Positions 29,480 to 39,129 of a stretch of DNA of 64,000 nucleotides are shown piece after piece. Position 1 is the stretch's first letter. Every line of letters starts with the position of its first letter. Made by a program: the position numbers and the translations under genes. A model generated the notes under the pieces. It had not been told where the DNA came from. It ran no database searches and saw only the letters and a list, made by a program, of their open reading frames with translations. Source of the DNA: Enterobacter hormaechei subsp. hoffmannii (GTDB lineage Bacteria > Pseudomonadota > Gammaproteobacteria > Enterobacterales > Enterobacteriaceae); contig NZ_CP017186.1 of assembly GCF_001729745.1 (NCBI RefSeq), positions 2,852,001-2,916,000 of the forward strand, written 5' to 3'.

Positions 29480-31642
29480 TTATTTAGAGTCAGACTTGTA
29501 TTCGTACTCGTAGTAGCCGTAATCCTGATAACCCGTCGCACGGCGGAAGATGGAGTTCAGAATGACCCCTTTCACCTCAATACCGTTCTGCTCAAAGCGG
29601 CTCAGGCTGGTTTCCACTTCCTTCAGGGTGTTCACCGCATAGCGTGCAACCATCAGCGTGGTGCCCGCATGACGCCCTACCACGGCGGCGTCGGTGACCG
29701 CCAGAATTGGTGGGGTATCGATCAGCACCAGGTCATAGTTTTTGCTTGCCCACTCGATCAGCTGCGTGAAGCGCTCGCTCATCAGCAGTTCAGACGGGTT
29801 CGGCGGTACCTGGCCACGCGGGATCAGGTCAAATTTCGGAATCGAGGTCGGCTTGGCGCTCTCGCTGATCTCCCCTTTACCCAGCAGGATTTCCGACAGG
29901 CCGTTAACGTTGTTGGTGCCCAGCAGCTCATGGGTGTAGCCCTTACGCATGTCGCAGTCGATCAGCAGCACGCGCTTGTTGGTCTGGCTCACCACCGCCG
30001 CCAGGTTGGCACAGACGAAGGTCTTACCAATTGACGGGCTGACACCGGTCATCATCAGGACGTTGTTTTTGGCCTGCATCATGGCGAAGTGGAGGCTGGT
30101 ACGCAGGCTACGCACCGCTTCAATCGCCAGGTCGGTCGGGTTACCCACGGCCAGCAGCTGGCTCTGTTTGTAACGCTTGACGCCCTTAACGGTTTTGACG
30201 CTGTCACGGGACTTCTGCCACTCCGAAAGCGGGATGCTGGCGTACACGCTGATCCCGTTCTCTTCCAGCACCTGCGGGCTTTCGATACCGCGGTTGAACA
30301 GCGAGCGCAGCAGCACGCCGACGATAGAGAGCATCAGGCCGAGAATAATGCTGCCGAGGATAATCAGCGCTTTCTTCGGCTTCAGCACGCCCGGCTGGGT
30401 AATCGCCGGGTCAACGATACGCACGTCGCCCACGGTGCTGGCTTCGGTGATTTTCAGCTCCTGCTGCTTGTTCAGCAGTTGCATGTAAACCTGCTGGCCG
30501 GATTCCACATCACGCGTCAGGCGTACGATTTCCTGCTGCGTCTTCGGCATCGCGGTCACGCGGTCATTCAGCTTCGCCTTCTCTTCTTCCAGGGTACGAC
30601 GTTTCTCGAGCAGCGTGCGGTACGCCGGGTGACGTTTGGTATAGAGCTTGGAAATTTCCGCCTCTTTAAAGGTCAGCTCGTTTAGCTGCGCATCAATATT
30701 GACCATGGAGTCGAGAACCGATTTCGCCTCCAGCGGCAGGTCGACGGAGTCTTTATCCTGACGGTATGCGTTCAGCTTGTTCTCGGCGTCATCCAGACGG
30801 GCGCGCACCTCCGGCAACTGTTTACTGAGGAACGCGAGGCTTTTAGCGGCTTCCGCTGACTTGCGCTCAACGTTCTGCTCAAGGTAGTTACGGGTGATGC
30901 TGTTCAGGATGTCGCGGATTTGATCCTTGTCTTCACCTGTGAAGGTCATGCTCAGGACGCCGGTGTCCTTGCCGTTTTCGGTGACGGTCAGGTTGTTTTG
31001 CAGATTGTTGATCATTCCGAGCGTCGAGAATTTGGTGACCGTAAACTCACCGCCCTCGTGCGCCTGGATGGCACCAACCCTGATGCTCACGCCCTCTTTG
31101 GTCAGCATCTGCCCCACTTCGCCGCGCGCGCTGAAGCCTGCGTCGCTGGTCAGCTGATACTGTTTTGGTCCCAGCACGGTCAGGGTAAAGGTTTGGTCCC
31201 CTGCCCCTTTTGGAATCACGAAGTCGGTCACTTTTACCGTATCGTTACTGCGCCCCATCAGGCGATCCCAGCCTGCGCCAAACACCGGGAAGGTGTTTTT
31301 GGTGACCGCGATATCCAGCCCCAGATCGTGAACCGTTTTGCCCAATACCAGGCGCGACTGGATCAGCTGAATTTCAGCCTCCGATGCCGGCGGCTTGTTG
31401 GCCAGCGCAGAGCCGATATCCTGAACCAGCGAGTTTCCGGTATTTTGTTCGATCTGCACCAGCGCGTCGGCGCTGTAAATAGGCGTCGCGAACAGCGTAT
31501 AAACGATCGCCGCCACGGCAAAGATGGCGGTTATACCCAGCACCCACCATTTCGCTTCAATAACGGTCCCGACCAGGCGACCGATATCGATTTCATCACT
31601 GCCCGACGTCGGGGCGGCAGAAGGTCTTGTTTTTTCTGTCAT
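29480..31642 (-). CDS. wzc: Tyrosine-protein kinase Wzc
   Basis: 720 aa, same length as E. coli Wzc. Inner-membrane polysaccharide co-polymerase and BY-kinase that controls colanic acid chain length and export together with Wza, through cycles of autophosphorylation reversed by Wzb. Two membrane helices (about 32-52 and 425-445) flank a long periplasmic coiled-coil domain. The cytoplasmic kinase has Walker A GVSPSIGKTF (about residue 540), Walker A' LLIDCDMRKGYTHE and Walker B LVLIDTPP. The C-terminal tyrosine cluster YQDYGYYEYEYKSDSK is intact. I use ATG 31642 (MTEKTRPSAAP); the open frame extends 12 codons further into the wzb end but matches nothing. Confidence 0.97.
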   Translation of the reverse strand: MTEKTRPSAAPTSGSDEIDIGRLVGTVIEAKWWVLGITAIFAVAAIVYTLFATPIYSADALVQIEQNTGNSLVQDIGSALANKPPASEAEIQLIQSRLVLGKTVHDLGLDIAVTKNTFPVFGAGWDRLMGRSNDTVKVTDFVIPKGAGDQTFTLTVLGPKQYQLTSDAGFSARGEVGQMLTKEGVSIRVGAIQAHEGGEFTVTKFSTLGMINNLQNNLTVTENGKDTGVLSMTFTGEDKDQIRDILNSITRNYLEQNVERKSAEAAKSLAFLSKQLPEVRARLDDAENKLNAYRQDKDSVDLPLEAKSVLDSMVNIDAQLNELTFKEAEISKLYTKRHPAYRTLLEKRRTLEEEKAKLNDRVTAMPKTQQEIVRLTRDVESGQQVYMQLLNKQQELKITEASTVGDVRIVDPAITQPGVLKPKKALIILGSIILGLMLSIVGVLLRSLFNRGIESPQVLEENGISVYASIPLSEWQKSRDSVKTVKGVKRYKQSQLLAVGNPTDLAIEAVRSLRTSLHFAMMQAKNNVLMMTGVSPSIGKTFVCANLAAVVSQTNKRVLLIDCDMRKGYTHELLGTNNVNGLSEILLGKGEISESAKPTSIPKFDLIPRGQVPPNPSELLMSERFTQLIEWASKNYDLVLIDTPPILAVTDAAVVGRHAGTTLMVARYAVNTLKEVETSLSRFEQNGIEVKGVILNSIFRRATGYQDYGYYEYEYKSDSK

Positions 31643-31644
31643 TG

Positions 31645-32088
31645 TTATCCCTGCTGAGCTTTCAGTGCCTGCGCCCACTGGCGGGCAGACTGGTCTAGTA
31701 AGGTGTATACCGCCTCAAAGGCCTCGCGGCTCTTGCGATACGGATCGGGAATTTCGCGCTCACCATCCCAGTGACCAAACAGCATCACCTTGCCGCGCAT
31801 CTCCGGTGCGATATCGCACAGCGCGTGAATGTGGCGTTTTTCCATCGCGAGGATCAGGTCATATTCCCGGCACATTCGGCCAGAGACCTGACGGGCAACG
31901 TGCCCGTCGAGTGAGAGGTTATGCTCAAGGGCGACGCTTGCGGCACGTTCGTCGGCACCTTTTCCGACCAGCGCGCCCAGCCCTGCGGAGTCGACCGTTA
32001 ACGCAGGCTGGTAATTTTTCAACAGCCTTTCAGCCGTGGGGGAACGGCAAATGTTCCCCACACATACCACCAGAATTTTGTTAAACAT
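31645..32088 (-). CDS. wzb: Low molecular weight protein-tyrosine phosphatase Wzb
   Basis: 147 aa, same as E. coli. Dephosphorylates Wzc. The phosphate loop CVGNICRSP (Cys9 to Pro17) provides the nucleophile and arginine, and the general-acid aspartate lies in IPDPYRKS near residue 115. It is located between wza (6 bp) and wzc (2 bp), the invariant wza-wzb-wzc order. Confidence 0.97.
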   Translation of the reverse strand: MFNKILVVCVGNICRSPTAERLLKNYQPALTVDSAGLGALVGKGADERAASVALEHNLSLDGHVARQVSGRMCREYDLILAMEKRHIHALCDIAPEMRGKVMLFGHWDGEREIPDPYRKSREAFEAVYTLLDQSARQWAQALKAQQG

Positions 32089-32094
32089 CGCGGC

Positions 32095-33231
32095 TTACCA
32101 GGTATGAATGTCGCTCGCCGTATCCGTCATGTAGCGAACGCCACTGATGGTAGGCAGCAACTGGTTGATCAGACGGTTCCAGCGGGCAACCGGCGCGGTG
32201 GTGACATAGACCACATCGTATGGCTGGAGACGGAACGACGTTGCCATGACCAGCGACGTCGCGTCGGACATGTCCAGCTGGTAGATGTTGGCAATCTTGC
32301 CTTTCGCGTTTTCGCCTTTGATTGGACGGATCACAAAGATACCGCTGGCGTTGGAGGCGGTCAGATCGATACCTTCCGCGTTGCCCAGCGCTTCGGTCAG
32401 GGTCATACCGCTGAAGTCCATCTTGAGGGTGCTCTGTTTCTTCACTTCACCCATCACGAACACTTTCAGATCGTCGTTGCGCGGCACGTAAAGAATATCG
32501 CCCGGATAGAGGAGACGGTTCTGGGTCAGGTCACCGTTTTGCATCAGCGCCTGAAGCGAAATGCGCTGCTCTTTGCCGTTGTGGGTCAGCACCACGTTGC
32601 GCCAGTCAGCACCGTCGGTTAAGCCGCCTGCGGCATTGATCGCATCAAGCACGGTGAGCGGGACGTTGGTGATAGCCTGCTGGCCGGATTTGTTGACCTG
32701 GCCTGAGATATAGGCTTTCTGGGATCGGAACGCGGCGATATTAACGTCCACCTGCGGGTCAGCAATGTACTGCGCCAGGCGGCCGGTAATATCACTACGG
32801 ATCTCAGCAAGCGTTTTTCCCGCGACGTGCACTTTGCCAATGTAGGGATAGAACATGGTGCCATCGGACTGTACCCAGTTACCGGTGTCGCTTGAGCTAC
32901 GGTACTGGCCCGCAGGCGTGGTCAGCTCCGGGTGATCCCAGACGGTCACGTTAATGACGTCACCCGGACCCACGCGATACTGGTAAGAGGCAATTTCCTG
33001 GTCCAGAGACATATTTGGCTGAGCAACATTCGGACGTGGGCGTAATTGTTCTACCAGACGTGGGGTTAATGGGTAAACATTCACCATTTTGTCGAGATCA
33101 AAATCAGCATCCTGCTGTTTAATCACATCCTTGCCCATTGTTGACATATTGCTGCCGGGAAAGACCGTGCAACCACTCATCAAGGTCACAGACACCAATA
33201 ATGGCATCAATTTCATTTTGGATTTCATCAT
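32095..33231 (-). CDS. wza: Outer-membrane polysaccharide export lipoprotein Wza
   Basis: 378 aa (379 in E. coli). Octameric outer-membrane channel for colanic acid. The signal peptide ends in the lipobox LMSG-Cys (Cys21), then the mature protein has the polysaccharide export domain ([22 protein letters not shown], about 84-105) and SLBB domains ([29 protein letters not shown]). The C-terminal amphipathic helix that forms the membrane barrel begins near [21 protein letters not shown]. First gene of the 20-gene operon, with a long untranslated leader (33232 onwards) carrying ops and a candidate RcsAB box. Confidence 0.97.
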   Translation of the reverse strand: MMKSKMKLMPLLVSVTLMSGCTVFPGSNMSTMGKDVIKQQDADFDLDKMVNVYPLTPRLVEQLRPRPNVAQPNMSLDQEIASYQYRVGPGDVINVTVWDHPELTTPAGQYRSSSDTGNWVQSDGTMFYPYIGKVHVAGKTLAEIRSDITGRLAQYIADPQVDVNIAAFRSQKAYISGQVNKSGQQAITNVPLTVLDAINAAGGLTDGADWRNVVLTHNGKEQRISLQALMQNGDLTQNRLLYPGDILYVPRNDDLKVFVMGEVKKQSTLKMDFSGMTLTEALGNAEGIDLTASNASGIFVIRPIKGENAKGKIANIYQLDMSDATSLVMATSFRLQPYDVVYVTTAPVARWNRLINQLLPTISGVRYMTDTASDIHTW

Positions 33232-33409
33232 TGATTATTTATCACTTTGGCAGAGTAATTATCCTGTGCAATTAAAATAAGCGCGGGGCGTGGTGACAAT
33301 CAGAATGCAGTTAATCATTTAGCAATATAACTGGCATCAGTCCTAAAAAAAGCTTATTCATCCATTGGCTATTGACAGAATAATTGAGGCTGATTCACAC
33401 GCTTTCAGG

Positions 33410-33449
33410 CACGCTACCGCCCTTGGCTTTCAGTTACCAATCCACTGAC
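33410..33449 (-). promoter_or_regulatory. JUMPStart element with ops site, colanic acid operon leader
   Basis: Minus-strand sequence ends in the exact ops core GGCGGTAGCGTG (33410-33421), preceded by a degenerate JUMPStart body (...AAGCCAAG). It lies 179 bp upstream of wza. It is less conserved upstream than the O-antigen copy at 8182-8220 but keeps the 12-base core. Expected to recruit RfaH. Confidence 0.9.
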
Positions 33450-33640
33450 TAAACAATGCGTTATGGTTAGACACCCTCTTGGATCAGGCCTTTTGAGAAA
33501 TATATCCGCCACCTTAAACGGGTGATTGATAATGTATAACCTTCACCAAAGACTGAAACAAAAATAGCAACAAGGAGATTTAACATTTGATGCTGGAAGA
33601 ATTGTTGCAGCTAACCTAATAGCAGGCAAGGAGACAACCG

Positions 33641-33654
33641 TCCTAATATTCGTT
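33641..33654 (-). promoter_or_regulatory. Candidate RcsAB box upstream of wza
   Basis: Minus-strand AACGAATATTAGGA agrees with 11 of 14 positions of the published consensus TRVGAAWAWTSYGM, with the GAAWAWT core perfect. It lies about 410 bp upstream of the wza ATG and upstream of the JUMPStart element, the place expected for the Rcs operator of the colanic acid promoter. The match was made by eye. Confidence 0.55.
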
Positions 33655-33924
33655 TTTAAGATTAATATTAAGAGCAAAGTTTTGAGGTTTTCGGATTTTC
33701 TTTATATTGACAAAATAGAGCGCCAGACCATTTATTGCGATATATCCTAAATATCGTCTTTTGTAATTAAATCTTCGCATTTAACTTATTTACACCGCCC
33801 CGCAAATGGGTTTTACCTGAGTGTAGCATTAAGAGAAATCTCACCCCGGCATTGCAATTTCCGTCTGCTTTATCCATGATCGAAGTGTGACATTAGTCAT
33901 ATAACAGAAGGTATTGCATTTACT

Positions 33925-35508
33925 ATGGAATGGATTGCCGATCCATCAATCTGGGCCGGGCTGGTGACGCTGGTCGTCATCGAATTAGTGCTCGGCATTG
34001 ATAACCTGGTGTTTATCGCCATCCTTGCCGATAAATTACCCCCTTCACAACGCGACCGCGCCCGCGTGACGGGTCTTCTGCTCGCCATGGTGATGCGTCT
34101 GCTGTTACTGGCCTCAATCTCCTGGCTGGTCACGCTCACCAAACCCTTATTCAGCGTGCAGGGTCTGAGCTTTAGCGCCCGCGACCTGATCATGCTTTTC
34201 GGCGGATTGTTCCTGCTGTTCAAAGCCACGGTTGAGCTTAATGAGCGGCTGGAAGGAAAAGACAGTGAAAACCCCACCCAGCGGCGCGGCGCTAAATTCT
34301 GGCCGGTGGTCGCGCAGATAGTGGTGCTGGATGCCGTCTTTTCTCTCGACTCCGTGATTACTGCCGTCGGGATGGTTGACCATCTGGCGGTGATGATGGC
34401 CGCCGTGATCATTGCCATCACCCTGATGGTGCTCGCCAGTAAAGCCCTGACGCGCTTCGTGAACAGTCACCCGACTATCGTCATTCTCTGTCTGAGCTTC
34501 CTGCTGATGATTGGCTTTAGCCTGGTGGCGGATGGTTTTGGCTTCCATATCCCGAAAGGATATCTGTACGCAGCCATTGGTTTCTCGGTGCTTATTGAGT
34601 TTCTTAACCAGCTGGCCATTTTCAACCGCCGCCGTTTTCTTTCCGCGAACCAGACATTACGACAGCGCACCGCAGATACGGTGATGCGCCTGCTGAGCGG
34701 CAAAAAAGAGGATGCCGAGCTGGATGCTGAATCCGCTGCGATGCTAGCCGACCACAGCGACGGGCAGATCTTCAACCCGCAGGAACGCCGGATGATAGAG
34801 CGCGTGCTTAACCTCAACCAGCGCTCGGTCAGCAGTATCATGACCTCCCGCCACGACATTGAGCATATTGACCTGACGGCACCGGAAGAGCAGATCCGTG
34901 CCCTACTGGATAAAAACCAGCACACCCGCGTGGTGGTGACCGGCGGAGAAGAGGAAGAAGAGCTGCTGGGCGTGGTACACGTGATTGACCTGCTGCAACA
35001 GCAGCTTCACGGTGAGCCGCTCAACCTGCGCGCGCTGGTGCGCCAGCCGCTGGTCTTCCCGGAAGCGCTGCCGCTGCTCTCCGCGCTGGAGCAGTTCCGC
35101 AACGCGCGTACCCACTTCGCGTTTGTCGTTGATGAGTTTGGTTCTGTGGAAGGGCTGGTGACGCTCAGCGACGTGATGGAAACCATCGCCGGTAATCTGC
35201 CTAATGAGGTGGATGAGATCGATGCGCGTCACGATATTCAGAAAAACGCCGACGGCAGCTGGACCGCCAACGGCCACATGCCGCTTGAAGATCTGGTGCA
35301 GTTCGTTCCGCTTCCGCTGGACGAGAAGCGCGAATACCACACCATCGCCGGTTTGCTGATGGAATATCTGCAACGTATTCCGCAGCCGGGCGAAGAGGTC
35401 CAGGTGGGGGATTACATGATCAAAACCTTGCAGGTAGAGAGCCATCGCGTGCAGAAGGTGCAGCTGATACCGCTGCGCGGTGAGGATGAGATGGATTTTG
35501 AGGTGTAA
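33925..35508 (+). CDS. yegH: Inner-membrane TerC/CBS/CorC-domain protein YegH
   Basis: 527 aa, same length as E. coli YegH. The N-terminal half (about 1-230) is a TerC-like membrane domain with about seven helices and charged intramembrane residues ([29 protein letters not shown]). A CBS pair follows (about 300-420), then a CorC/HlyC-type C-terminal domain ([15 protein letters not shown]). The family is linked to metal ion handling, but the substrate of YegH is not established. It is transcribed away from wza and ends 90 bp before the end of asmA, with a REP pair between. Confidence 0.94.
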   Translation: MEWIADPSIWAGLVTLVVIELVLGIDNLVFIAILADKLPPSQRDRARVTGLLLAMVMRLLLLASISWLVTLTKPLFSVQGLSFSARDLIMLFGGLFLLFKATVELNERLEGKDSENPTQRRGAKFWPVVAQIVVLDAVFSLDSVITAVGMVDHLAVMMAAVIIAITLMVLASKALTRFVNSHPTIVILCLSFLLMIGFSLVADGFGFHIPKGYLYAAIGFSVLIEFLNQLAIFNRRRFLSANQTLRQRTADTVMRLLSGKKEDAELDAESAAMLADHSDGQIFNPQERRMIERVLNLNQRSVSSIMTSRHDIEHIDLTAPEEQIRALLDKNQHTRVVVTGGEEEEELLGVVHVIDLLQQQLHGEPLNLRALVRQPLVFPEALPLLSALEQFRNARTHFAFVVDEFGSVEGLVTLSDVMETIAGNLPNEVDEIDARHDIQKNADGSWTANGHMPLEDLVQFVPLPLDEKREYHTIAGLLMEYLQRIPQPGEEVQVGDYMIKTLQVESHRVQKVQLIPLRGEDEMDFEV

Positions 35509-35512
35509 AAAA

Positions 35513-35588
35513 GCCGGGTGGCGCTTCGCTTACCCGGCCTACGGTGTCTGGCTTTTGTAGGCCGGGTAAGGCGAAGCCGCCACCCGGC
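35513..35588. repeat. Inverted REP pair (BIME-like) between yegH and asmA
   Basis: Two inverted REP units, 35513-35542 and 35557-35588, each of the GCCGGGTGGCG...CCCGGCCTAC type, joined by 14 bp. They lie between two converging genes, a usual REP location, and may end or protect both transcripts. Confidence 0.9.
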
Positions 35589-35598
35589 ACAACAGGCA

Positions 35599-37449
35599 TC
35601 AGAGCTTATCGAGCAACTTTTTCACGTCCTTACCAGACTGAGACTCTTTATTGCGGTCCGCCCAGTCATTCAGCCGACGTTTCGCTTCATCCTGAAGGTG
35701 CTTACGCAGGATCTGATCGACCTGCAAACTGTAATTCAGTTCCTGCCATTTTCCGTACACGCGCAGCGGTATCGGCGTCTCTTTCAGGAACTCGACAAGC
35801 TGACCTTCCCCTTCCCAGCCGGCCTTCACGCGGACGTTGAAGCGGGTGTCAACCGTCTCTTTCACCAGATCCAGCGCGCCGTTTCCGGTCAGCGCCAGCA
35901 GGGACGAGATTCCTTGCATCTCGTCGAGCGAGAGCTGACCGTTGTCGAGGGCAAGCTCGCTGGTAAAGCTGTCGAGACGGGTTGCGCTATCGTAGTTTTC
36001 ATTCGCCTTCACGCTGCTGCTGCGCTCTACCGCCTGCTGCACCAGTTGCTGGAAGTTCAGCCCTTCCATGCGCGAATCTTTTAGCTCAACGTGCGCCTGC
36101 CCCTTCCAGCTACGACGGAAGGCGTCCGCATCAATCTTCGTGCCGGAGAAATCCCCGGCCAGCGACAGCTGCCCCGTGAGGGAAATCGGGTAATTAAAGG
36201 CTTTCAGGATGGTGCCAATCTCAACGTTTTCCAGACGCGGCTGGAACGCGGCGCTGGCAACGTCTTTACGTACGTCCAGCGTGCCCGGCAGGGAGAGATT
36301 TCCTGCCCCCATTTTTCCGCTGAGCTCAGAGATGACCAGCAGGCCGTTGTGGTTGAACATCTGGCTGTTGACGTCAGTAAAATCAATCCCACGCCAGCGC
36401 ACGCTGTTCGCTTTCAGCAGAATGTCGGCGGTAAATCCGCGCAGACCATTGTAGTCAGGCAGATCGAGACTGGAGGAGATCACCGGACGCGACTGCGTGA
36501 CCTGGCTTTGCCCTACCTGCGCGACACCCTCATCGGTCGCATTCACCGTTTGGGCCGCGAGCAGGTTCTCAAGGTTCAGCTTGTCGAATTGCAGATCCAA
36601 CACCCACTTGGGTTTCTCATCAAGCGTGACGCTCGCCTGCCCCTTCAGGGAACTGTCGTTGGCCTGGAGGTTGAGCGCGTTCAGTTCGAGCTGTTTGCGC
36701 TCTTCGTGCCACACCGCCTGCATCGTGCCCTGGCCGGCGATCCCCTTCGCGGGTAAATCCGCGCCGGTCAGCTGCCAGTTGACCTGCTGAACGTCCGCCG
36801 TCAGCTGGTGCGGGTAGTCAGAGGCGTTCACGTTCGCATTCATCGACAGGTTGAGATCGCGCTGGTTACGGTTGATCCGCCCGGAGAACTCCATGGTCGC
36901 GTGATGGTTGGCGTCCTGCTCCATCTTGAGGTTGATATTGCGGACGGTGATCTGTTCGTCATCCTCATGCTGGAAAACCAGCACGCTGTCAGCGACTTTC
37001 AGATTACCAATATCGAAAGACCAGCCGGTGTCAGACGGAACGTCAGGCAAAGTATTTTCACGCGGTGCGACCGGAGCATTCGCCTGACGAACGGCTTCGG
37101 TTTGTGGCGTAAGCTGAATCACCGCCCCTTTCAGCATCACCTGTTCAACCTGGAGCTGATGGGATAAGAGCGGGATGAGCGCGACATCAAGACGCATGTT
37201 ATCCGCCGTAACAAGCGGCTGCGCGGCGCCCGGCGCGGTGAGCGACATACGTCCGGAGAGAATGCTGAGCTGCGGCCAGACGTGCCAGCGCAGCGGCCCG
37301 TCCAGCTTGAGTTCATACCCGCTGCGCGCTTCAACCTGCCGCACCATGTAGGCCCGGAAGTCATTCGGGTTAACCAGCAGCACCAACGCTGAAAGGCCAG
37401 CCACCAGCACCACCAGCAAAATCATCAGCGTTGTCAGAACTCTTCTCAT
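35599..37449 (-). CDS. asmA: Outer-membrane assembly / AsmA-family protein AsmA
   Basis: 616 aa (617 in E. coli). An N-terminal membrane anchor (about residues 5-27, TLMILLVVLVAGLSALVLLV) leads into a large periplasmic beta-rich body with the AsmA N- and C-terminal regions; AsmA-like proteins are now viewed as bridge-type carriers of phospholipid between membranes. The motif YELKLDGPLRWHVWPQLSI near 45-63 is characteristic. It is the third gene of udk-dcd-asmA, 23 bp after dcd. Confidence 0.95.
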   Translation of the reverse strand: MRRVLTTLMILLVVLVAGLSALVLLVNPNDFRAYMVRQVEARSGYELKLDGPLRWHVWPQLSILSGRMSLTAPGAAQPLVTADNMRLDVALIPLLSHQLQVEQVMLKGAVIQLTPQTEAVRQANAPVAPRENTLPDVPSDTGWSFDIGNLKVADSVLVFQHEDDEQITVRNINLKMEQDANHHATMEFSGRINRNQRDLNLSMNANVNASDYPHQLTADVQQVNWQLTGADLPAKGIAGQGTMQAVWHEERKQLELNALNLQANDSSLKGQASVTLDEKPKWVLDLQFDKLNLENLLAAQTVNATDEGVAQVGQSQVTQSRPVISSSLDLPDYNGLRGFTADILLKANSVRWRGIDFTDVNSQMFNHNGLLVISELSGKMGAGNLSLPGTLDVRKDVASAAFQPRLENVEIGTILKAFNYPISLTGQLSLAGDFSGTKIDADAFRRSWKGQAHVELKDSRMEGLNFQQLVQQAVERSSSVKANENYDSATRLDSFTSELALDNGQLSLDEMQGISSLLALTGNGALDLVKETVDTRFNVRVKAGWEGEGQLVEFLKETPIPLRVYGKWQELNYSLQVDQILRKHLQDEAKRRLNDWADRNKESQSGKDVKKLLDKL

Positions 37450-37472
37450 GGCTTCCTCAGTGAACTCACAGA

Positions 37473-38054
37473 TCAGTCTTTATCGATACGGCTGGCAACC
37501 GCACCCTGCTGGTCGCGATATTTTGCGTCCTGACGGCGGTTATAAGGACGGTCTGCCGGGCCGGTCAGCGGTTCGAAGCTCAACGCACCGATCATCATTC
37601 CCGGGCGAAGCGCCAGCGGCAGTTTACCGGCGTTAAAGAACTCCAGCACGATACGGCCAGACCAGCCCGGATCGATACGGTGCGCGGTGACGTGCACCAT
37701 CAGGCCCAGACGCGCCAGAGAAGAGCGTCCGTCAAGCCAGCCGACCAGATCCGCAGGCAGCGTGACCGATTCAAAGGTCACCGCCAGCGCCAGTTCGCCA
37801 GGATGGAGATAAAACGCCTCTCCTTCTTCGATGACGATTTCGTCACTCATGACGCGATCCAGCGCCGCACTGACTTCGTCTTTCGGCCCGCTGAGGTCGA
37901 TAAACGGTGCCGTGTGGCCGCTGAAGGTGCGGAACTTATTCCCCAGACGTACATCGACGGTCACGCCGTTAATACGCTCAACCGGCGGACGCGGGGTGAT
38001 AGACAGGCGGCCTTCATCCAGCCAGGCTTCTATATCGCGGTCACAAAGACGCAT
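37473..38054 (-). CDS. dcd: dCTP deaminase
   Basis: 193 aa, same as E. coli. Deaminates dCTP to dUTP, the main route to dTMP in enterics. The motifs [27 protein letters not shown] (about 107-133) contain the substrate arginine/serines and the general-base glutamate follows in IVLEFFN. It sits between udk and asmA; a 91-bp gap separates it from udk. Confidence 0.97.
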   Translation of the reverse strand: MRLCDRDIEAWLDEGRLSITPRPPVERINGVTVDVRLGNKFRTFSGHTAPFIDLSGPKDEVSAALDRVMSDEIVIEEGEAFYLHPGELALAVTFESVTLPADLVGWLDGRSSLARLGLMVHVTAHRIDPGWSGRIVLEFFNAGKLPLALRPGMMIGALSFEPLTGPADRPYNRRQDAKYRDQQGAVASRIDKD

Positions 38055-38145
38055 GGCACTTTCTCCTTTCGTGCATCGCGCCCTGAATCCTTACGGCGTC
38101 AGGGCAAAACCAGGTTATCTCTGAACGGTACACAATTCACACGGC

Positions 38146-38787
38146 TTATTCAAAAAACTGACTGATTTTCGCTTTTAAGATATCAATGGCAATACGGTTT
38201 TTACCGCCGCGAGGCACAATAATATCGGCGTATTGTTTAGAAGGCTCAATAAATTGCAGGAACATCGGGCGAACGGTTTTCTGATACTGCGCCATCACGG
38301 AGTCCATGGAGCGACCGCGTTCGTTAACGTCGCGTTTAATACGCCGCATCAGGCAGATATCCAGCGGGGTATCGACGAAAATCGAGAAGTTCATTGATTC
38401 GCGCAGACGGGCGTCGGTGAGCAGCAAAATCCCTTCAAGGATAATCACCTTCTTGGGCTCAATGCGGATCGTTTCCTGGGTGCGGGTATGTTCCACGTAA
38501 CTGTAGACGGGCAGCTCAATCGCCTCGCCGCGCTTCAGCGCTTCCAGATGCTGGAACAGCAGACTGTGATCCATCGCACTGGGGTGGTCGTAGTTGGTTT
38601 TTACGCGCTCTTCCATCGAAAGATGGGATTGATCTTTGTAATAGCTATCTTCGGGAATAACACCGATATGCTCATCACCCACTTGTTCACGCAGTTCGCG
38701 ATAAAGCGTACTGGCAATAAGACTTTTACCTGAAGCCGATGCGCCGGCGATGCCTATGATGACGCACTGATGAGACTTATCAGTCAT
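38146..38787 (-). CDS. udk: Uridine kinase
   Basis: 213 aa, E. coli length. Phosphorylates uridine and cytidine to UMP/CMP with GTP or ATP (pyrimidine salvage). P-loop [11 protein letters not shown] (about 12-22); the lid and base-binding region [30 protein letters not shown] is intact; [18 protein letters not shown] supplies the arginines of the lid. Transcribed towards dcd and asmA, divergent from dgcE. Confidence 0.97.
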   Translation of the reverse strand: MTDKSHQCVIIGIAGASASGKSLIASTLYRELREQVGDEHIGVIPEDSYYKDQSHLSMEERVKTNYDHPSAMDHSLLFQHLEALKRGEAIELPVYSYVEHTRTQETIRIEPKKVIILEGILLLTDARLRESMNFSIFVDTPLDICLMRRIKRDVNERGRSMDSVMAQYQKTVRPMFLQFIEPSKQYADIIVPRGGKNRIAIDILKAKISQFFE

Positions 38788-39129
38788 AAATTTAGCGACC
38801 TGATTAACCTGGATGTAAGGAAGGACGACGCCGGAGCGTCAAACGCGGCAATTATAGGGATTTCGGGGGCGTGATACCAGTCGAATGCGCAGGTTATGCG
38901 AGGCGGGCTGAAAAGCGCCGTTTCACGCCTTTAGCGAAATTTTTACGCACGGATTTTCACCATTTCATCCCCCTTCTTCGCAGAGTAACTATTTTATAAG
39001 TCTATGAAGTCAAAATCTGAGCACTCAGCATATGAATTGTAAAATGTTTGTACTAGCATAAACCAAATTAATGATTTCACGCGTCCGGAGCTGGCTCCTG
39101 ACAACACGGCGTCCCTGGATAGAGCGGTA
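38788..39129. promoter_or_regulatory. 342-bp divergent udk/dgcE control region
   Basis: No coding sequence is supported. On the minus strand a perfect TATAAT (38851-38856) lies 63 bp from the udk start and is the likely udk -10, though no good -35 precedes it. The AT-rich part 38980-39075 should carry the dgcE promoter; I could not fix its elements. Confidence 0.5.

Larger units (their letters stand above)
33232..33924. promoter_or_regulatory. 693-bp divergent control region between wza and yegH
   Basis: No gene is supported here. The minus-strand half is the wza leader: a JUMPStart/ops element (33410-33449) and a candidate RcsAB box (33641-33654). The stretch 33541-33800 is AT-rich and probably holds the wza promoter, but no confident -35/-10 pair could be picked. 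The yegH promoter must lie towards 33800-33900; its ribosome-binding site is the AGAAGG just before ATG 33925. Confidence 0.75.

Noticed and set aside
33590-33619. Nine-codon ORF (MLEELLQLT) in the wza-yegH gap
   Set aside because: Too short and poorly spaced from the AAGGAG sequence; nothing downstream suggests a leader peptide.
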